NCBI RefSeq assembly: GCF_036370855.1
Contig: NC_088102.1
Span: 45,173,835 to 45,237,834 of the forward strand
DNA length: 64,000 nucleotides
DNA from: Dromaius novaehollandiae
Taxonomy: Eukaryota > Chordata > Aves > Casuariiformes > Dromaiidae
Direction: 5' to 3'
In this document: positions 14,274 to 26,421 of the stretch, piece after piece
Layout of the letters: every line of letters begins with the position of its first letter
How positions within the stretch are numbered: position 1 is the stretch's first letter
The notes under the pieces: model-generated
What the model saw: the letters and a program-made list of their open reading frames with translations, nothing else
Told to the model about the DNA's origin: nothing
Database searches by the model: none
Position numbers and translations under genes: made by a program

Positions 14274-15730
14274 CTCCTGAGTGAATCCTCCTCTGAGCTT
14301 TCCTCAGGCATTTCCTGGTTTAAGGCCTCCTGTGATACATTCCCAGGTCTGCTTGAAGCCGACTGGCTGTAAACTCTTTCCCAGTGCCCCGTCTCCTGGT
14401 TAAAGACCACTCCCACGGTCCTCTCCTCCTGCGGGGTGGAAGAGCTGCCCAGCTGCAGCCTGCTAGAGGCAGGAGCTCTGCCCTCGGTTCTCTCTGCAGG
14501 CTGCACCTGGCTGGCATTTGGAGGCACACCCTCAAACGTGCTTTGGACTTGCCCTGGTGTGTAGCTAGGCGTGCTTCTTTCCCAGCGCAGCGTGTCATTG
14601 TTAAAGGTCAGCAGGTTATGACAAGCGCGACAGCGGTTCAGGTGACCCCGGGACAAATTAGAATTGTTTTCACTGCTGTGTGGAGTCTGCTGATGGGAGG
14701 GACCGGGCCGATCAGGCTCAATGTTGTTGTTGAGCATTTCTTGAGCCTGTTGCGACTGGCTGGGCTCCCCACCAATCCCCTGATCTAACTCCTGAAGCCG
14801 GTCATATTCCAGGAAGAATCGCCTCAAATCACACTGGAGCTCATTACGGATGCTGGCCGGATTGCTTGGGCCAGCGCTACCACCACCATCCGCCTCAGCC
14901 CCTGTGGCTAGGAAGCCCCTCCCTTCTGTAGCAGAGGTATAGACTGATGCCTGGGAACCTCCCTCCTGCTGCCTCAGCACCGACAGCAAGCTCACAGACG
15001 AGGCACTGGTCCTAGGGGGAGGCATGGCTTCCAGCTCTGACCGAGAACTCATGTTCAGCACTGTCCTAGACCAGTCAGACCCACCTAAGCCAGAAGCCAT
15101 CTCTCTTGCAGACTGCTGGTACCGGGACTGGTGGCCTGCCAAAGGCCCGCTGAGGGACCGTCGTGTGGGGCCCAGGCTAAGGTTGCGCAGGGTGTTGCCA
15201 GCAGTGCTGCTCTGAACTGTGCTGAAAGCAGAGGGCCTGTTAAGTATCCCCTGCTCCTCCTGTGCTACAGATGCCTGCTCTGGGGGTTGATAAGGCTCTG
15301 TCTGCACAGAGGAGAAGGAGGTGCCAGTGGCCCCAGAAGACGTGGAGGGTGCATTTTCCTGGTGTGGGAAGAGAGAAGAAGGAAGTCTTGCACTAGAGCA
15401 TCGGCTGCAAAGGCACAACATCCCCAGGTGCTGGCAGCACTCTGCTGTGGGGTAGCTGACACGCTCCCGGAGCCTGTTATAGGCAGATGCCCTCATGTTC
15501 TCACTGGCTGGAGGCGGAGGTGGTGGTGGAGGCGGTGGAGGGGATGGGGTAGCAGAGTCTTGCACGCTGTTTTGCTCTCCCACCTGTATGCCAGAGGAGC
15601 GGGAGGACAACATATGCAGGAAGTTGTGGAGGAGAGGCGTGCGCCTCACAGGCTGAGACGGTAGGATAGCACGCTGGCGATAATGCGGCATCTCCGTGTT
15701 GTCCACAGAGATTTCCACTTCCTCATCACT
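14274..15730 (-). CDS. AMBRA1: AMBRA1 large central exon (residues ~207-691)
   Basis: This 1457-nt exon follows an acceptor with a T/C-rich tract (ttttgcag) and ends at AGGAG|gtaaga. It encodes about 485 residues, opening S-D-E-E-V-E-I-S, and contains [28 protein letters not shown] and the Cys/His-rich stretch [12 protein letters not shown], all characteristic of AMBRA1. An 11-proline run (15541-15509) follows D-S-A-T-P-S. The segment near the end with C-x-x-C ([20 protein letters not shown]) and the acidic end [11 protein letters not shown] also match the family. Most of the exon is Ser/Pro-rich and predicted to be disordered; the human Beclin 1-binding region begins in its last third. It ends in phase 2, with the next exon outside the window. 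Confidence 0.97.
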
Positions 15731-16359
15731 CTGCAAAAGGAAGCAATCAAAGTTCAGCCACCTCACAGCAAAGCCCTGTCCCTCCAAGCAAACAGAAGAA
15801 AGCCAGCTACCATCCCAGAACAGATGAAAGGATGTGATAAGCCTCTCCCTACAGACGGGAAAAAAGGCCTGGCCTTGACTTGCAGGAAGCCAGCTGACTC
15901 TTTACTTCTCGGCAGTTCCTTTTATGGATCCAGACAGCCTCTTCCTACAACCCAGTGAGCTTCAACAACACCCTAGTCGTACCAACAGAAGCATCAGCAT
16001 CTGAGGGGGGCACTGTTAATGTCATGTAGCTTCAAGGGTAATAAATTCAGTAGAAAGTCACAGCACAACAGAAAGAGGAGGGTCAGTGAGGCATCTGCCC
16101 CACCACCAATGAGAAGGACAAGGCAAGACAAGAGCACTTAGGAGAGCTCTTCAGTAGCCCCATGCATCAACACCACATGTTTATACAATGCATGTAATAA
16201 GCGAACATTTGTGTGACCAATTGCAGTGGGACAGAACTCAGCCTTGAATGACTTCAGGTTTTCAGAAAAGCACAAGGCTGCTTAGGAACAGACTAGGGTT
16301 AACATATGTAGAACATCTTATAATTAGTCAATCAGTAATGATACTGATATTACCCCTAC

Positions 16360-16426
16360 CTGTTGGTTGGAAGGGTTAACAATTGCTGTGAGCAAGTAGT
16401 GTCCCAAGGGATCAAACCGTACCAGT
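16360..16426 (-). CDS. AMBRA1: AMBRA1 coding exon (residues 184-206)
   Basis: A 67-nt exon flanked by tttgtttcag and gtaggg. It completes a split Arg codon and encodes [20 protein letters not shown] plus QQ, a WD-repeat strand pair. It ends in phase 0 before the large exon. Confidence 0.95.
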
Positions 16427-17211
16427 CTGAAACAAAAGCAGAACCAGAGTATCAATCATCAGTTCACATTCCACAATGGCACAGGAAGCTAGACACAGTA
16501 GGAAACAAAGTCCCACGTGAAGCATTTTCAGGGAGGACATTACTACATTACGATCAGTGCTTCTGAAGGATGTCAAAGTTTATGCATTAACAAGGAGACA
16601 ATATATTGTCCAGCTGGAGACTGCAGCTGTTTTATAGTCCACAGCAATACTAAATAGAAGTTAAGAGTTGGAAGCAAATAAACTTGTATCCAATTGAAAC
16701 AGTCAGGAAATTTTAGGGAAGATACAAATATGTATTACACACACTGAAATTTGGTACAATGGGAGAGATTAACAACCCTTGAATGTTATCTCATTGACTC
16801 ACTTAAATTGCTCAAAAGAAGGTATCAAGTTTTCAGTAACGCAGTTCCCTTTAAAACCGCACTGGAGTAACAGTTCATCACTTTTGGCAGCTTCTGGGTT
16901 CTCTTATTCTTATGGCATCAAAGTTTAACTACTGAGTTGAAAAATGAACATGGAGTAGATCTCAAAACCATCTATTGGCACACAGCTAATTACAAATGTG
17001 AACAGCCAAGCTGATCTATTATTTCCAGTTGCTTCTATCCTTTCAACAGGCCTGTTGTTCTACCGGTTTGGTCAAGAATCTATGAACAATGCTGCTCTCT
17101 GCTGCCTCAACATGAGAGGGTGTGCAGCATTCAAGAGGAACCTCCCACATCCCCCAAGCCTGTTCGTTTTTCACATGCAAACGTTCTTTTCCCCTGGAAA
17201 CAGGTACTCAC

Positions 17212-17384
17212 CGGACCCGCTCCATTTCACTGGCTGTTTTCACCACTGCAAAAGGTTCCCGACGACTCCAGTCCCAGAAATGTATCTCGTTGGCGGTTGC
17301 AATCAGCAAGAGCTGAGCCGTAGGATGAAAAGCAAGCGATGCAATGGCATTGTTGCTATCTGTGAACCAGCTCTCACTTCCACC
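17212..17384 (-). CDS. AMBRA1: AMBRA1 coding exon, WD repeat (residues 127-184)
   Basis: A 173-nt exon between ctccctcag and gtgagt. It encodes [20 protein letters not shown], then the WD-type repeat ending IHFWDW, then [19 protein letters not shown]. It starts in phase 0 and ends after two bases of an Arg codon. Confidence 0.96.
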
Positions 17385-17843
17385 CTGAGGGAGGAGTCAA
17401 GAATCACAAGCAGTTCATCAGACAGTTTAAGATCAGTAGGTTTACATGTACGTTCTATCATTCCAAGGCCTTGGATGGCACTGACATACTTCACTGGCAA
17501 CAACAGCAGCTGCTCTCATTTGAGGTCATGTCCAGAACATAGCACTGCCTGCAACAATGACCACAAACGGACTTCTGCAGGTAGGCGAGTCTCAAGCAGC
17601 TTGTACAAATACTATATTTCAAAGCAATCAGGTACATATACATATTTTATCTCCGAGCCAATCAACAGGCTAGGCAAAACTGACAAGGCAGCAGCTTCTC
17701 TAATGAAGAGTTCAAATAGACTCAGAGGGATGAAAAATGGCAAGTCTTTCGTATAAGCTAAACAGACACCTTGCAAAAAAAATCTCCAACGTTATCTGTA
17801 CCACTCATCTAATACCTGAGCAAAGGTAAGGAGCACGACCTAC

Positions 17844-17879
17844 CTGTCTGAATCCAGTGAAGAATTTGCCATCTCCTCT
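17844..17879 (-). CDS. AMBRA1: Candidate 36-nt in-frame microexon of AMBRA1
   Basis: On the minus strand a strong polypyrimidine tract and AG acceptor (ccttccttctccctctag) is followed by 36 nt and a good donor (CAG|gtaggt). The coding exons on each side end and begin in phase 0, so inclusion adds exactly 12 residues, RGDGKFFTGFRQ, with no stop, between Leu-His126 and Gly127 in a loop between WD blades. Position, splice signals and phase are seen directly. Use as an alternative exon is inferred; I do not know whether it is already annotated in other vertebrates. Confidence 0.5.
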
Positions 17880-18046
17880 CTAGAGGGAGAAGGAAGGCTA
17901 CAATCTGTTGTACACTTTGAGGGAGAGGTCCCAGCAAAACTTCAAAGCAGCTCTCTTCCCAGGCAACGTTTGGGAAACAAACTCACACAAAACAAAGTCA
18001 CCACCCTCCAAATATCAAAGGCACATGTGTTTCCTGAAAGACTTAC

Positions 18047-18230
18047 ATGTAAATCCCAGATTCTAACCTCCCCATCTAGGCATCCTGAAGCAATGAGGCC
18101 TGGGATGGTGGGATGGAAGGTCACACACCAGGGAGTGCGGCGATGTCCAACCAATGAATGAACACATCTGCCCGTTTTCACCTCTGTGATGTAGATGTTG
18201 TGATTCACATGTGTGGAAGCCATCAGGGTC
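18047..18230 (-). CDS. AMBRA1: AMBRA1 coding exon, WD repeat (residues 65-126)
   Basis: A 184-nt exon with acceptor ttcccag and donor gtaagt. It encodes [17 protein letters not shown], then [19 protein letters not shown], then the WD repeat end [13 protein letters not shown]. The first base completes Arg65 and it ends in phase 0. Confidence 0.96.
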
Positions 18231-18991
18231 CTGGGAATGTAAAAGGCAGGACAAACATTAGCATGAGACAAGTATCGCAAAAATCAGACTGTGATTAGCT
18301 TCAACTCAACGGGGTCTGTTCACACCCAACCCAGCCAGCAGCTTTCCATCATCGAGCCCCACACTCAAAGGATAAGAGCCTACTGCATCACCAATGGTCA
18401 TATAGCTTCTTGTGGCCAGATTTCAGGGTCTACACGAACAAGAGTTTATCAGATCTGCAAGCACAAACCTGACCTTGGAAGTCAACGTCAACGTGCATCT
18501 CAGAAGGAACTCGACATGACAGAGTTCAGGGCGATTCCCACTTCTTCTCCACACCAGCTCAACTACTGTCAAGTCAAGTGACACTAACAAAGATCCCACC
18601 TCCATTCCTTTTTCCAACATGTGCATCATTCTGCCCTGTTCTTTAATCCTCAATATCCCAAAATACATGGCCCCCCATTTGGTCTATTGTGCTATCTTGG
18701 TTCAATGCTGAAACACCCTTTACTCCCTCAAATTACTCACTAAATCCCACAGTGACTGGACAGAACCTTTTCCCTTAGAACTATGCATCACTCAGGTACC
18801 TCGGAAATTAAATACCAACTACACTTGAACCTGTAAGATGAAGAAGGTGGGCATGTTCCATCCATGCATGTCAAAAACCAGAGGTTTCCCTCGGCAGATC
18901 AGGACTGGACAACTCAATGCACACAAGCCTCCATCACTTTTGTTAGTGTAAGGAGACTGCTGAAATGGGGAACGAACTAGGAGTTAATTAC

Positions 18992-19050
18992 CTGTCTGGA
19001 CTAAACGCCAGCAAGAAGGTGGAGCGTGGACTGTCTGGTAACTCAACTTT
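18992..19050 (-). CDS. AMBRA1: AMBRA1 coding exon (residues 46-65)
   Basis: A 59-nt exon between gctttttcag and gtaatt. It encodes [20 protein letters not shown]. Ser52 in D-S-P-R corresponds to the mTORC1-phosphorylated serine reported in human AMBRA1. Confidence 0.95.
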
Positions 19051-19293
19051 CTGAAAAAGCCAACAAAGCAGGAAGTGTTGCAAGTGTCACATGATCATAT
19101 TTTAACTGTAAGCCACACAAACAAGAAGGGGAACCCCCTGCAGGAACACAGCTATTATCACATCACTGCAGGAACGGAACAGAGCCAGAGAGCATATCAA
19201 ATGTAATACAATCATGAAGCAATTTATTTCAAATCCCTGCCTCCCTTCCCCCACACCAAGATCAATCAGGGCATCTCTATTTCACAACCTTAC

Positions 19294-19458
19294 CTTGCCC
19301 TCCCATTTCATCCATCGAGTTTTGTCCTCCACCAACTCCTGCAGGAGCCGCTGAGCACCCAAAGCTTGGGTACCCCGCTCCCTACCCCACAAGATGCGGA
19401 CAGCATTCTTCTCCGGTACAACCTTCATGGCTTTCAGCAGCTAATGTTACACCAAGTA
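19294..19458 (-). CDS. AMBRA1: AMBRA1 first coding exon (start codon at 19428)
   Basis: Coding begins at the minus-strand ATG at 19428-19426 and gives 45 codons, [19 protein letters not shown] through RWMKWEGK, before donor AAG|gtaagg at 19293. The start is fixed by the strongly conserved family N terminus. Upstream the exon continues about 30 nt as 5' UTR to a probable acceptor (gtctcctcccag) at 19459; a second AG nearer the start makes the exact 5' edge uncertain. Confidence 0.95.
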
Positions 19459-22027
19459 CTGGGAGGAGACACCAGCAGGTCCAGATCACAACTACCACCA
19501 AGCTACAAATAGGTTATCCGCATTTCAAGTGCTTTTCTTCATGGAAACCTAGGAAGAGAAGAGAATGATAAGAAAGGCAGCTTTCACCTGGATTAGCTGC
19601 ATGCAGAAAAAGCTTTAAAACCCAACAGATGAGATTCAAGGGGAAAACTACCTTCTCTCCCAGCCTTTGTTACCGTCTTCCGTTATCAAGGGCCAGTCTA
19701 CGGCAATTCTGCAGCATTTTAATGGCTTTTGAAAGCATTCAGCCCTTTCTGTGTACACCTAAGCATACCACCTAAGAAGAATTAAAAAATGGACTTGTGA
19801 CCCTTCCCCTTCCCTCCATCTCTAGCCACATATAATAAAGGAAGAAAGATTTAAGAAGAAATAGCCTCAACACCTTTCAGTAATAGTATCTAGGAAGAGT
19901 GACCGATAGCTAAGGGAACAGTATTAAAAACTTGACAATACAAAAAGAGTAGAGTCTCTGAGGAATTATGCAGATTTCAATAACAGTAATCGTTACCACT
20001 GCAAGGTCAGACGATTGATACACCTTAAGTCCAAATTACCTCCAAGTCCATCACAACAGCTTAAAACGTATGGAAGCAGCCGCATACCAAACCAAAAAAC
20101 TTTTCACTAAGGACTGTAGTGGTATGTTGGACAACTCCATCATTTGTGTGGCCAGACAATTCATTTATCCTCCCTGAACATCACCTTTCCATCTACGCTG
20201 TTCCTAGAACAAGAGCTCACCTAAGTAATACACAATGACAAAGATTAATGTTTTCAGTATACTTCAAGCTGTTAAGGAAAAAGTATTATTACCAGCTATT
20301 TTCTAGAAAAAGGTTAATTCTTTGAAAGAACCACATATAGCAGCCCTCATAGCAACCAAGTTGCATAGCTTTTGAATGGTTTCAGATTGGGGTTGATTAT
20401 CAAAAGCTCTACAGAAATGAGTAGTTCCTTAGAATACATAAAACAGTGAACACTGCTACAATGCTACTATCTTCTGATCCCAGCAGGGCACATATTACTC
20501 TATCATCCCTTTAGAATGTAAAGGCCTAAAGACAAATCCTCCTTGGTTCATATTACATTGAACAAAACCATCAGCATTCAATAGAGACGGAAGTGACAAC
20601 TGAAAAAGCAAAAAAACACATACAGGAGAAAGAGGTCCATGTACACAACAAAACATGAATGATTAGATGATAGAATACCAGAACAGTCATGAGCAAACCT
20701 TCCTTTCCTCCCACCCTCCCCCGCAAAAACCTTCTGAACTGATGATTTAAGACAGCTGCTGCTTACAGGGAAGAGTTGTCTGAAGAGCTGGCCAGGAAAA
20801 TGAGTTCTAATAAAGCACACCAGCATAATAAAGCAGTTTTGATTTGTAAAAGTAAAATAAAAGGATGCTGAAGTGATGAACAAGTAAATGCATCCCCCTT
20901 ACTAGAGAAACTCACCACAAAGAAATCCAAGCTAGCTGGAAATTCCCTGATGCTTAATGTGAACAACATGGAGACTGGCTCTTTTAGAGAACCTAAACTC
21001 TTCAGTGTAAAATAAGTCTTCCTTCAAGAATTTCTGTGAAAGTCAGCCAAACTTTAGGTAGGAATTATTCTACAGAAAATAAGTCTTACTGGAATGCAAC
21101 GCAACCTATATGATGTCACATTGCAAGAGGGTTCTTAGAAGCAACTGTACAGATGAAAAAAGCCCAGAGCCAAAAATACCAGCACAAGGATAACTAGAGC
21201 AGATAGGGCCAAAAGGAATCACTAAACCAAGATCTGTTTTCCCTAAACCCTAGTAAAGACCCATCTGGAATCTGCAAACATCACCAGTCACACGTGTTCA
21301 AAAACACGTGGATTCAAACTGCAAGAAATGTGGAGGGAAAGGACAACTCAACTATACAGGAAATAAAGCACCTATTTTATGGGAAGAAACTAAGTCTAGC
21401 TTCATCTACTAAAATCAAGACGACAGTAGCCGAGTATTCTTTATGGGTACATTTAGGGTGCAAGTAATACATCAACCAAAGAATAAGTGCGTAAACCAGA
21501 CACAAATGAAAGACCAAATTTATTCCAGCTAGAATAAGATGGAAGCCAAGAGAGATTACAAAAACATGAAGCTTTGAAATAGTCTTCCAAGAGATGTAAA
21601 GGACAAACAACCCAAACAGCTTAAGAGATCCTGATCCTTTCGCAAGTAGGATAACCCAATTACTTATGAAAAAGAATAGGCTCTAACAACTTGGGACATT
21701 TCAGTCCTATCAGAAGTATTAGGATTCCCTGAAGTACAATAGCAACAAGAAAATCAAGACATTTAACAAACATCTTGATGTTTATTTATGCCATAAGTTT
21801 ACATATTATAAAATAAGTAAGTAAATCACACCTATGACTGCAGTTAGCGAGCTTCACGTATTCACCTTGTGGAAAGATCAAGTCATCTCCATAGAATAAA
21901 ATCAAGAACCTATTTTAAGCCAATTTATCTAAATCTTTACAGGTTTGTACTAATCTGCTGAACTAATCTGGATATAACAAATACTTAATATATGATCATG
22001 TTCAAACTTCATGTTTTGATGTTTGAT

Positions 22028-22052
22028 GTCCCTGAGAGAATATCTCAGGGAC
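22028..22052. repeat. Perfect 10-bp inverted repeat, 5-nt loop
   Basis: GTCCCTGAGA, loop gaata, TCTCAGGGAC. With one unpaired T the stem extends by three more pairs (tga/tca). It lies in AMBRA1 intron 1. Confidence 0.85.
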
Positions 22053-25000
22053 TCATTTTTCAGCTGTTTAAAACCAACTCACCTGTTCTCCCCATCTGAA
22101 ACAAAACAGAGCTAAAGCCTAGACAGGACCCTGCTAACTTGCTCAACATTTTCAAAAGCTGGGACCTCACCGAAAGGCTATGCATCCTTTTTGAGTGGAG
22201 TTGGCACTTTAAAGCCATCCTGGATTCCTTTTGGAGCCAAGCTTAATTCATACTTCATGCAGCAAAAGCTGACTCCTCTCTCTTGGCTTAAGAAAAGCCT
22301 GATCACAGTAGCTCTCCACTAGTGGGTGACACGTGCAGCAGCACTTCAAGATTGCATCTACTTCTCCATTTGAAGGCTCTAATTTTCTTTTCCTTTGCTA
22401 GTGTAGATACAGGCTTCAACTCCACTCACTTTAGAAGGAAGTCTTTAACCTTATTAATAGATATCAAATATTCTATTCAGTTGCTTTATTTTTTTTTTAA
22501 ATAAAGCAGCCAATTCCTTCTGTAATCGACTAAAGATAACCATCAACTCCAAACATTTTGCTCAAATATAAGAAGCAGAATATGACGTAGTGGGTTATTA
22601 AATACCATTAGCAGATAAAACGCTGAAGTACGAATGATATTTATAGCTACACAGTAGCCATCTGACTAACAGAATCTAAAGGAAGCTCAGGGGGCTTAAA
22701 AATACTACTCTGGCCTCAGCATAAAGAAAGCTTGCAGGTCACTGGATCAAACCTGTCCAGACCAGTGGCGGACTGACTCAGTAGCAGCATTGCTAGTATT
22801 ACAAATACCCAAGCTATCACAAGTGATAAGCAGCTAATCACCAGAACTAGAAACCGCTCTGGGATTGGTATAGTTGCGGTATTTAAGTCAAGATGACCAA
22901 AAGTGGTGCCCAGTAACTGGAAGATTAACTGATGCCCTGGATGTGGCCCAGGGCACCAGAGAAATTCAGAAAGTGGGAAGTTAGAAATATTTCTACAATT
23001 GGCAGCTTTGTTTCCTTAACAATTTTTTCCCTTCAGGGCATTTCAGGACAGCATGCTGGGCTGTTTACAATTTTGGAAAGAGCATTACACAGGCCAGCCC
23101 CAAGCCTTCTTACTTGCTCTGTGCCAGCTGTCCCTGAAGAAGCCTTAAGGATTTCCAGCCTCAGAGCAATATAAGCTCAGTTATAACTGTCACTTTTACA
23201 GCTTCTGGATGTCTAGAAAGCCAAATGAAGTAGCAAATGGAAGATACTTAACAATGGTACAGGACCCCAAGAAAACATCAAAAAAAAGTTGAGAAGGGGA
23301 ATGTAAGAAGGGCATTCAAACTACCTTATGGAAAGGATGTCAAGATATTTTATGCATTATGCAGTGGCTTAGCGTACCAATTAGGAACTTCGGCACTTTA
23401 CAGAGATCATGGACATCTCCGTCCCCCCCGCCCCAATCATCTTTGGCGTTACTGATTTTGGGAGAATCTCGTACCACTGTCCTGGAAGCACAGCTGGCTT
23501 TGGTACAAAGAATTTCAGATCTTCCTGTCAGCCAAGTACTACCTCATATTACTGAATTCTCCATTGGGAAAAAAAGTTATTTCATGTGGCCTTCAGCTCT
23601 CAGACTAAAAATCTCTCTTACCACTCCTAAGGACTTCTTGGTTGCATGCCAAGCCCAGCACCGAAAGCCTTTCCTGATGTGTGTATACAGAAAGGGTGGG
23701 AACAGCTCTACCAGTAAAAAAAAAAAAGCTGCAATCAGTAAATGCTGTTTATAATGGGAGTTCTATCCAAAAGATAGAAACGTCCAATAACTTCAGACAG
23801 TTTTGCTGCCAAAGAAGTCTCAAGTGACTGATGAAGAAAGAGGCAACATTAAGTGAAATATAAAAGCTGTCTCTGGCTTTGCAGTCTGGGATACAGAGAG
23901 GGAACGTATGCTCAAGCTTCACCAGAAAAGCCCAGAGAAGAAAGAGCCATGTGCTATTAGTTTCTGTCCCAAAGCTCCTTTGCAGAATTTTAAGACCTCC
24001 AAAACAAGTCTGACTGTAAAACTGACATGATCCCCACAGGTTATTGGCCAGTGTGTACATTATACTAAGACAACAGCTAGGGGCAGGGGAAGCTTTTACG
24101 AACAGCTGAAGTGTGCCACTGACCTGCAAAAACACAAGTAAACCTTGTCTCTAGCAACAAGGAGAATCAGACTGTTAGTACTCTAAACTGCCCCAAGCTC
24201 TGGCTATGGCCCTATCCATCATATAAGTGAATATCTTCTATTTTCAAAATGCCTGTTCTTAAGCAAAGTGTCCAGTCACTAACAAAAAAGGATGCTACTT
24301 CATTCATTCTAAATTAAACTTCAGACTGCAACATCTCAGGCTTTGCCCAAACACCAGAAAGTCATTTTTTAAATAGTAATCACCTTGCATTGGCAGTAAT
24401 TAGTATAAGATCCATCTGAATTTGCAAATATTTTAGTCAGCAACAACAGATGGTCAAAACTGATTCAGAAAAGGCAAATCAACTTCTACTAGACTGTATG
24501 GAACACAAAAATTTTCAGGAGTCCTTTTTGATTGTATTTATTAAATATTGACCAAAACTTCGCAATCCCACTGATGTACATATGGGTGGATTCTCCAAAA
24601 TGATCACAAGATGTTCAGACAGGCATGAAAACAATACACATGGTGGTAGAGGCCAAACGCTTTATCTTCACAATCAAAGATCCTCATATAGGTTGTAGTC
24701 ACAAGACATGCTATTTCCTCAAAGTGTTTTCCACTACTATTTTCCTTTATATATTACATAGCTTAACTTTGAGGCTGATTGCTTTATTGAAACCCCTATG
24801 TCTTGAAGAGGCTTACTAGAGCAAAGGAGAAAAACAGTATGGCTACAGACTAGTGCAGTCCTTCCGTTTTTACAAGAGTTTCATTCATAAAAGCAATAAA
24901 ACTTTGTTCTCTGGGACCCACAGACAAGAGCTCTCCAAGAAAGAATAGACAGACGTAAGCAATAACACAACTCTGTCCAATGACTTTACAGATCACTTCT

Positions 25001-25885
25001 TTGTTTATATCCCAGTTTGGGGTATAAATCCATTCCAAGGCGACCTGCAACGTGGCAATGACAATGCTGACATCCTCCTAAAGTGCACAGATTGAATTCT
25101 ACCAGTAATTTTATTTAAAATATTGATTTGATTCATACCAAGTGTCACACCATTCCCTCTAACCCTTTTCATGTTTCCACCTGCAAGACAGAGCAAAATA
25201 AAAAAAAGCTTATTTAAAACCAAAACAAAAAAGCTGATTTGCCCTCTCTTCACTGAATTAACTCAGCTAAACAAATAGCACAAGTAAAAGAGTCCTAGTT
25301 TGGTAAGTAATCAAAGCATGCAGCACTGGAATTTGAACAATGCAATAACAGCAATAAAAATCTGTAAAAAAAAGGGTGACATGACTCATTCAAAATAGTT
25401 CCACTGACCTAAACTCAAGACAAGTTTTGGAAGAGAGGGAGATACTATGCTCAGTACTAAGCCACTAAGCCATGCAGTTTCTGAAAGTCTACCTGATCAG
25501 CTACATATTTAAGTTTTCCCCTTAAAAGTACTATCTGCTTTCCCTCAACTCCATTTGTAGTACTTCTGCATGAGCTTTATAACAGTTCAAAGAGGTTCTA
25601 GAGCTCTTTTGGGGTTTAAAAGACAGAAAAAACTTCTAGAAGAGACAGCTTCAAGGAACATTCAGATATTGCTGCAAGATAACAATAAATACATACTGAA
25701 AATAAAGTTATGATCCACTGGAATTTTAAGCAAGGCTAACCCACAAATATAGTTCATAGAGGCATAACAAGCTTATCTTAAGCATGATTAAACAAAATAA
25801 TGAAAGACGCAAAACTAGAATTCCAGAAACCATTTTGCTGTTTTCTGTCTTTTATGTATATACACACAAATATATAATTTATATA

Positions 25886-25924
25886 ATTTTTTTAATAAAT
25901 ATATATACACACACACACACACAA
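25886..25924. repeat. (TA)n/(CA)n microsatellite
   Basis: AT-rich stretch passing into about ten CA dinucleotides, inside AMBRA1 intron 1. Confidence 0.9.
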
Positions 25925-26395
25925 AGAACACCACACCAAAAAAAACCCCACACCACACAGCTTAATTTAAGACACTGTAAGGATGCAGGTTCCTGACACT
26001 GAACTTCTACAGAGCATAAAGCCAGTCTTCAACCTAAATACCAAGATTTTCAATGTCCTGTTTAAAGGACTACTGCAGTATTCTTTTCTCACTGGTGACT
26101 GCATCTTGCAAGATGGATGTTTTCAAACAATCCTACTTTTTGACCTTCATTCTTTTCTGATAGTTTGGTTACACAGAGGCTACAATATTGTTGTAACTTA
26201 GGACTGCTCCAGCCTTTAACCTAAGCTGGTGAAGCTAAAACTGCCAGTTCTCAAGCCACATCCAACACAACTTCATCAGGACAAGAGGAAGGGGAGAAGA
26301 CAATAAACTATCACTGTGTTTTAAGAGAGTTGTGTTAATCAAATCAGTAGTAGTAGACTATGTAGACCGATGTACAAAACATTCCTGCACAGGCT

Positions 26396-26421
26396 AAAAA
26401 AAAAAAAAAAAAAAAAAAAAA
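26396..26421. repeat. A26 homopolymer
   Basis: Uninterrupted run of 26 A on the plus strand. No recognisable retrocopy or SINE body precedes it. Confidence 0.9.

Noticed and set aside
14384-15664. Several plus-strand frames across the large AMBRA1 exon
   Set aside because: Antisense shadows of a GC-richer coding exon.
16998-17756. 252-codon plus-strand frame antisense to AMBRA1
   Set aside because: It overlaps an AMBRA1 coding exon on the opposite strand and has no recognisable protein features; treated as a shadow.
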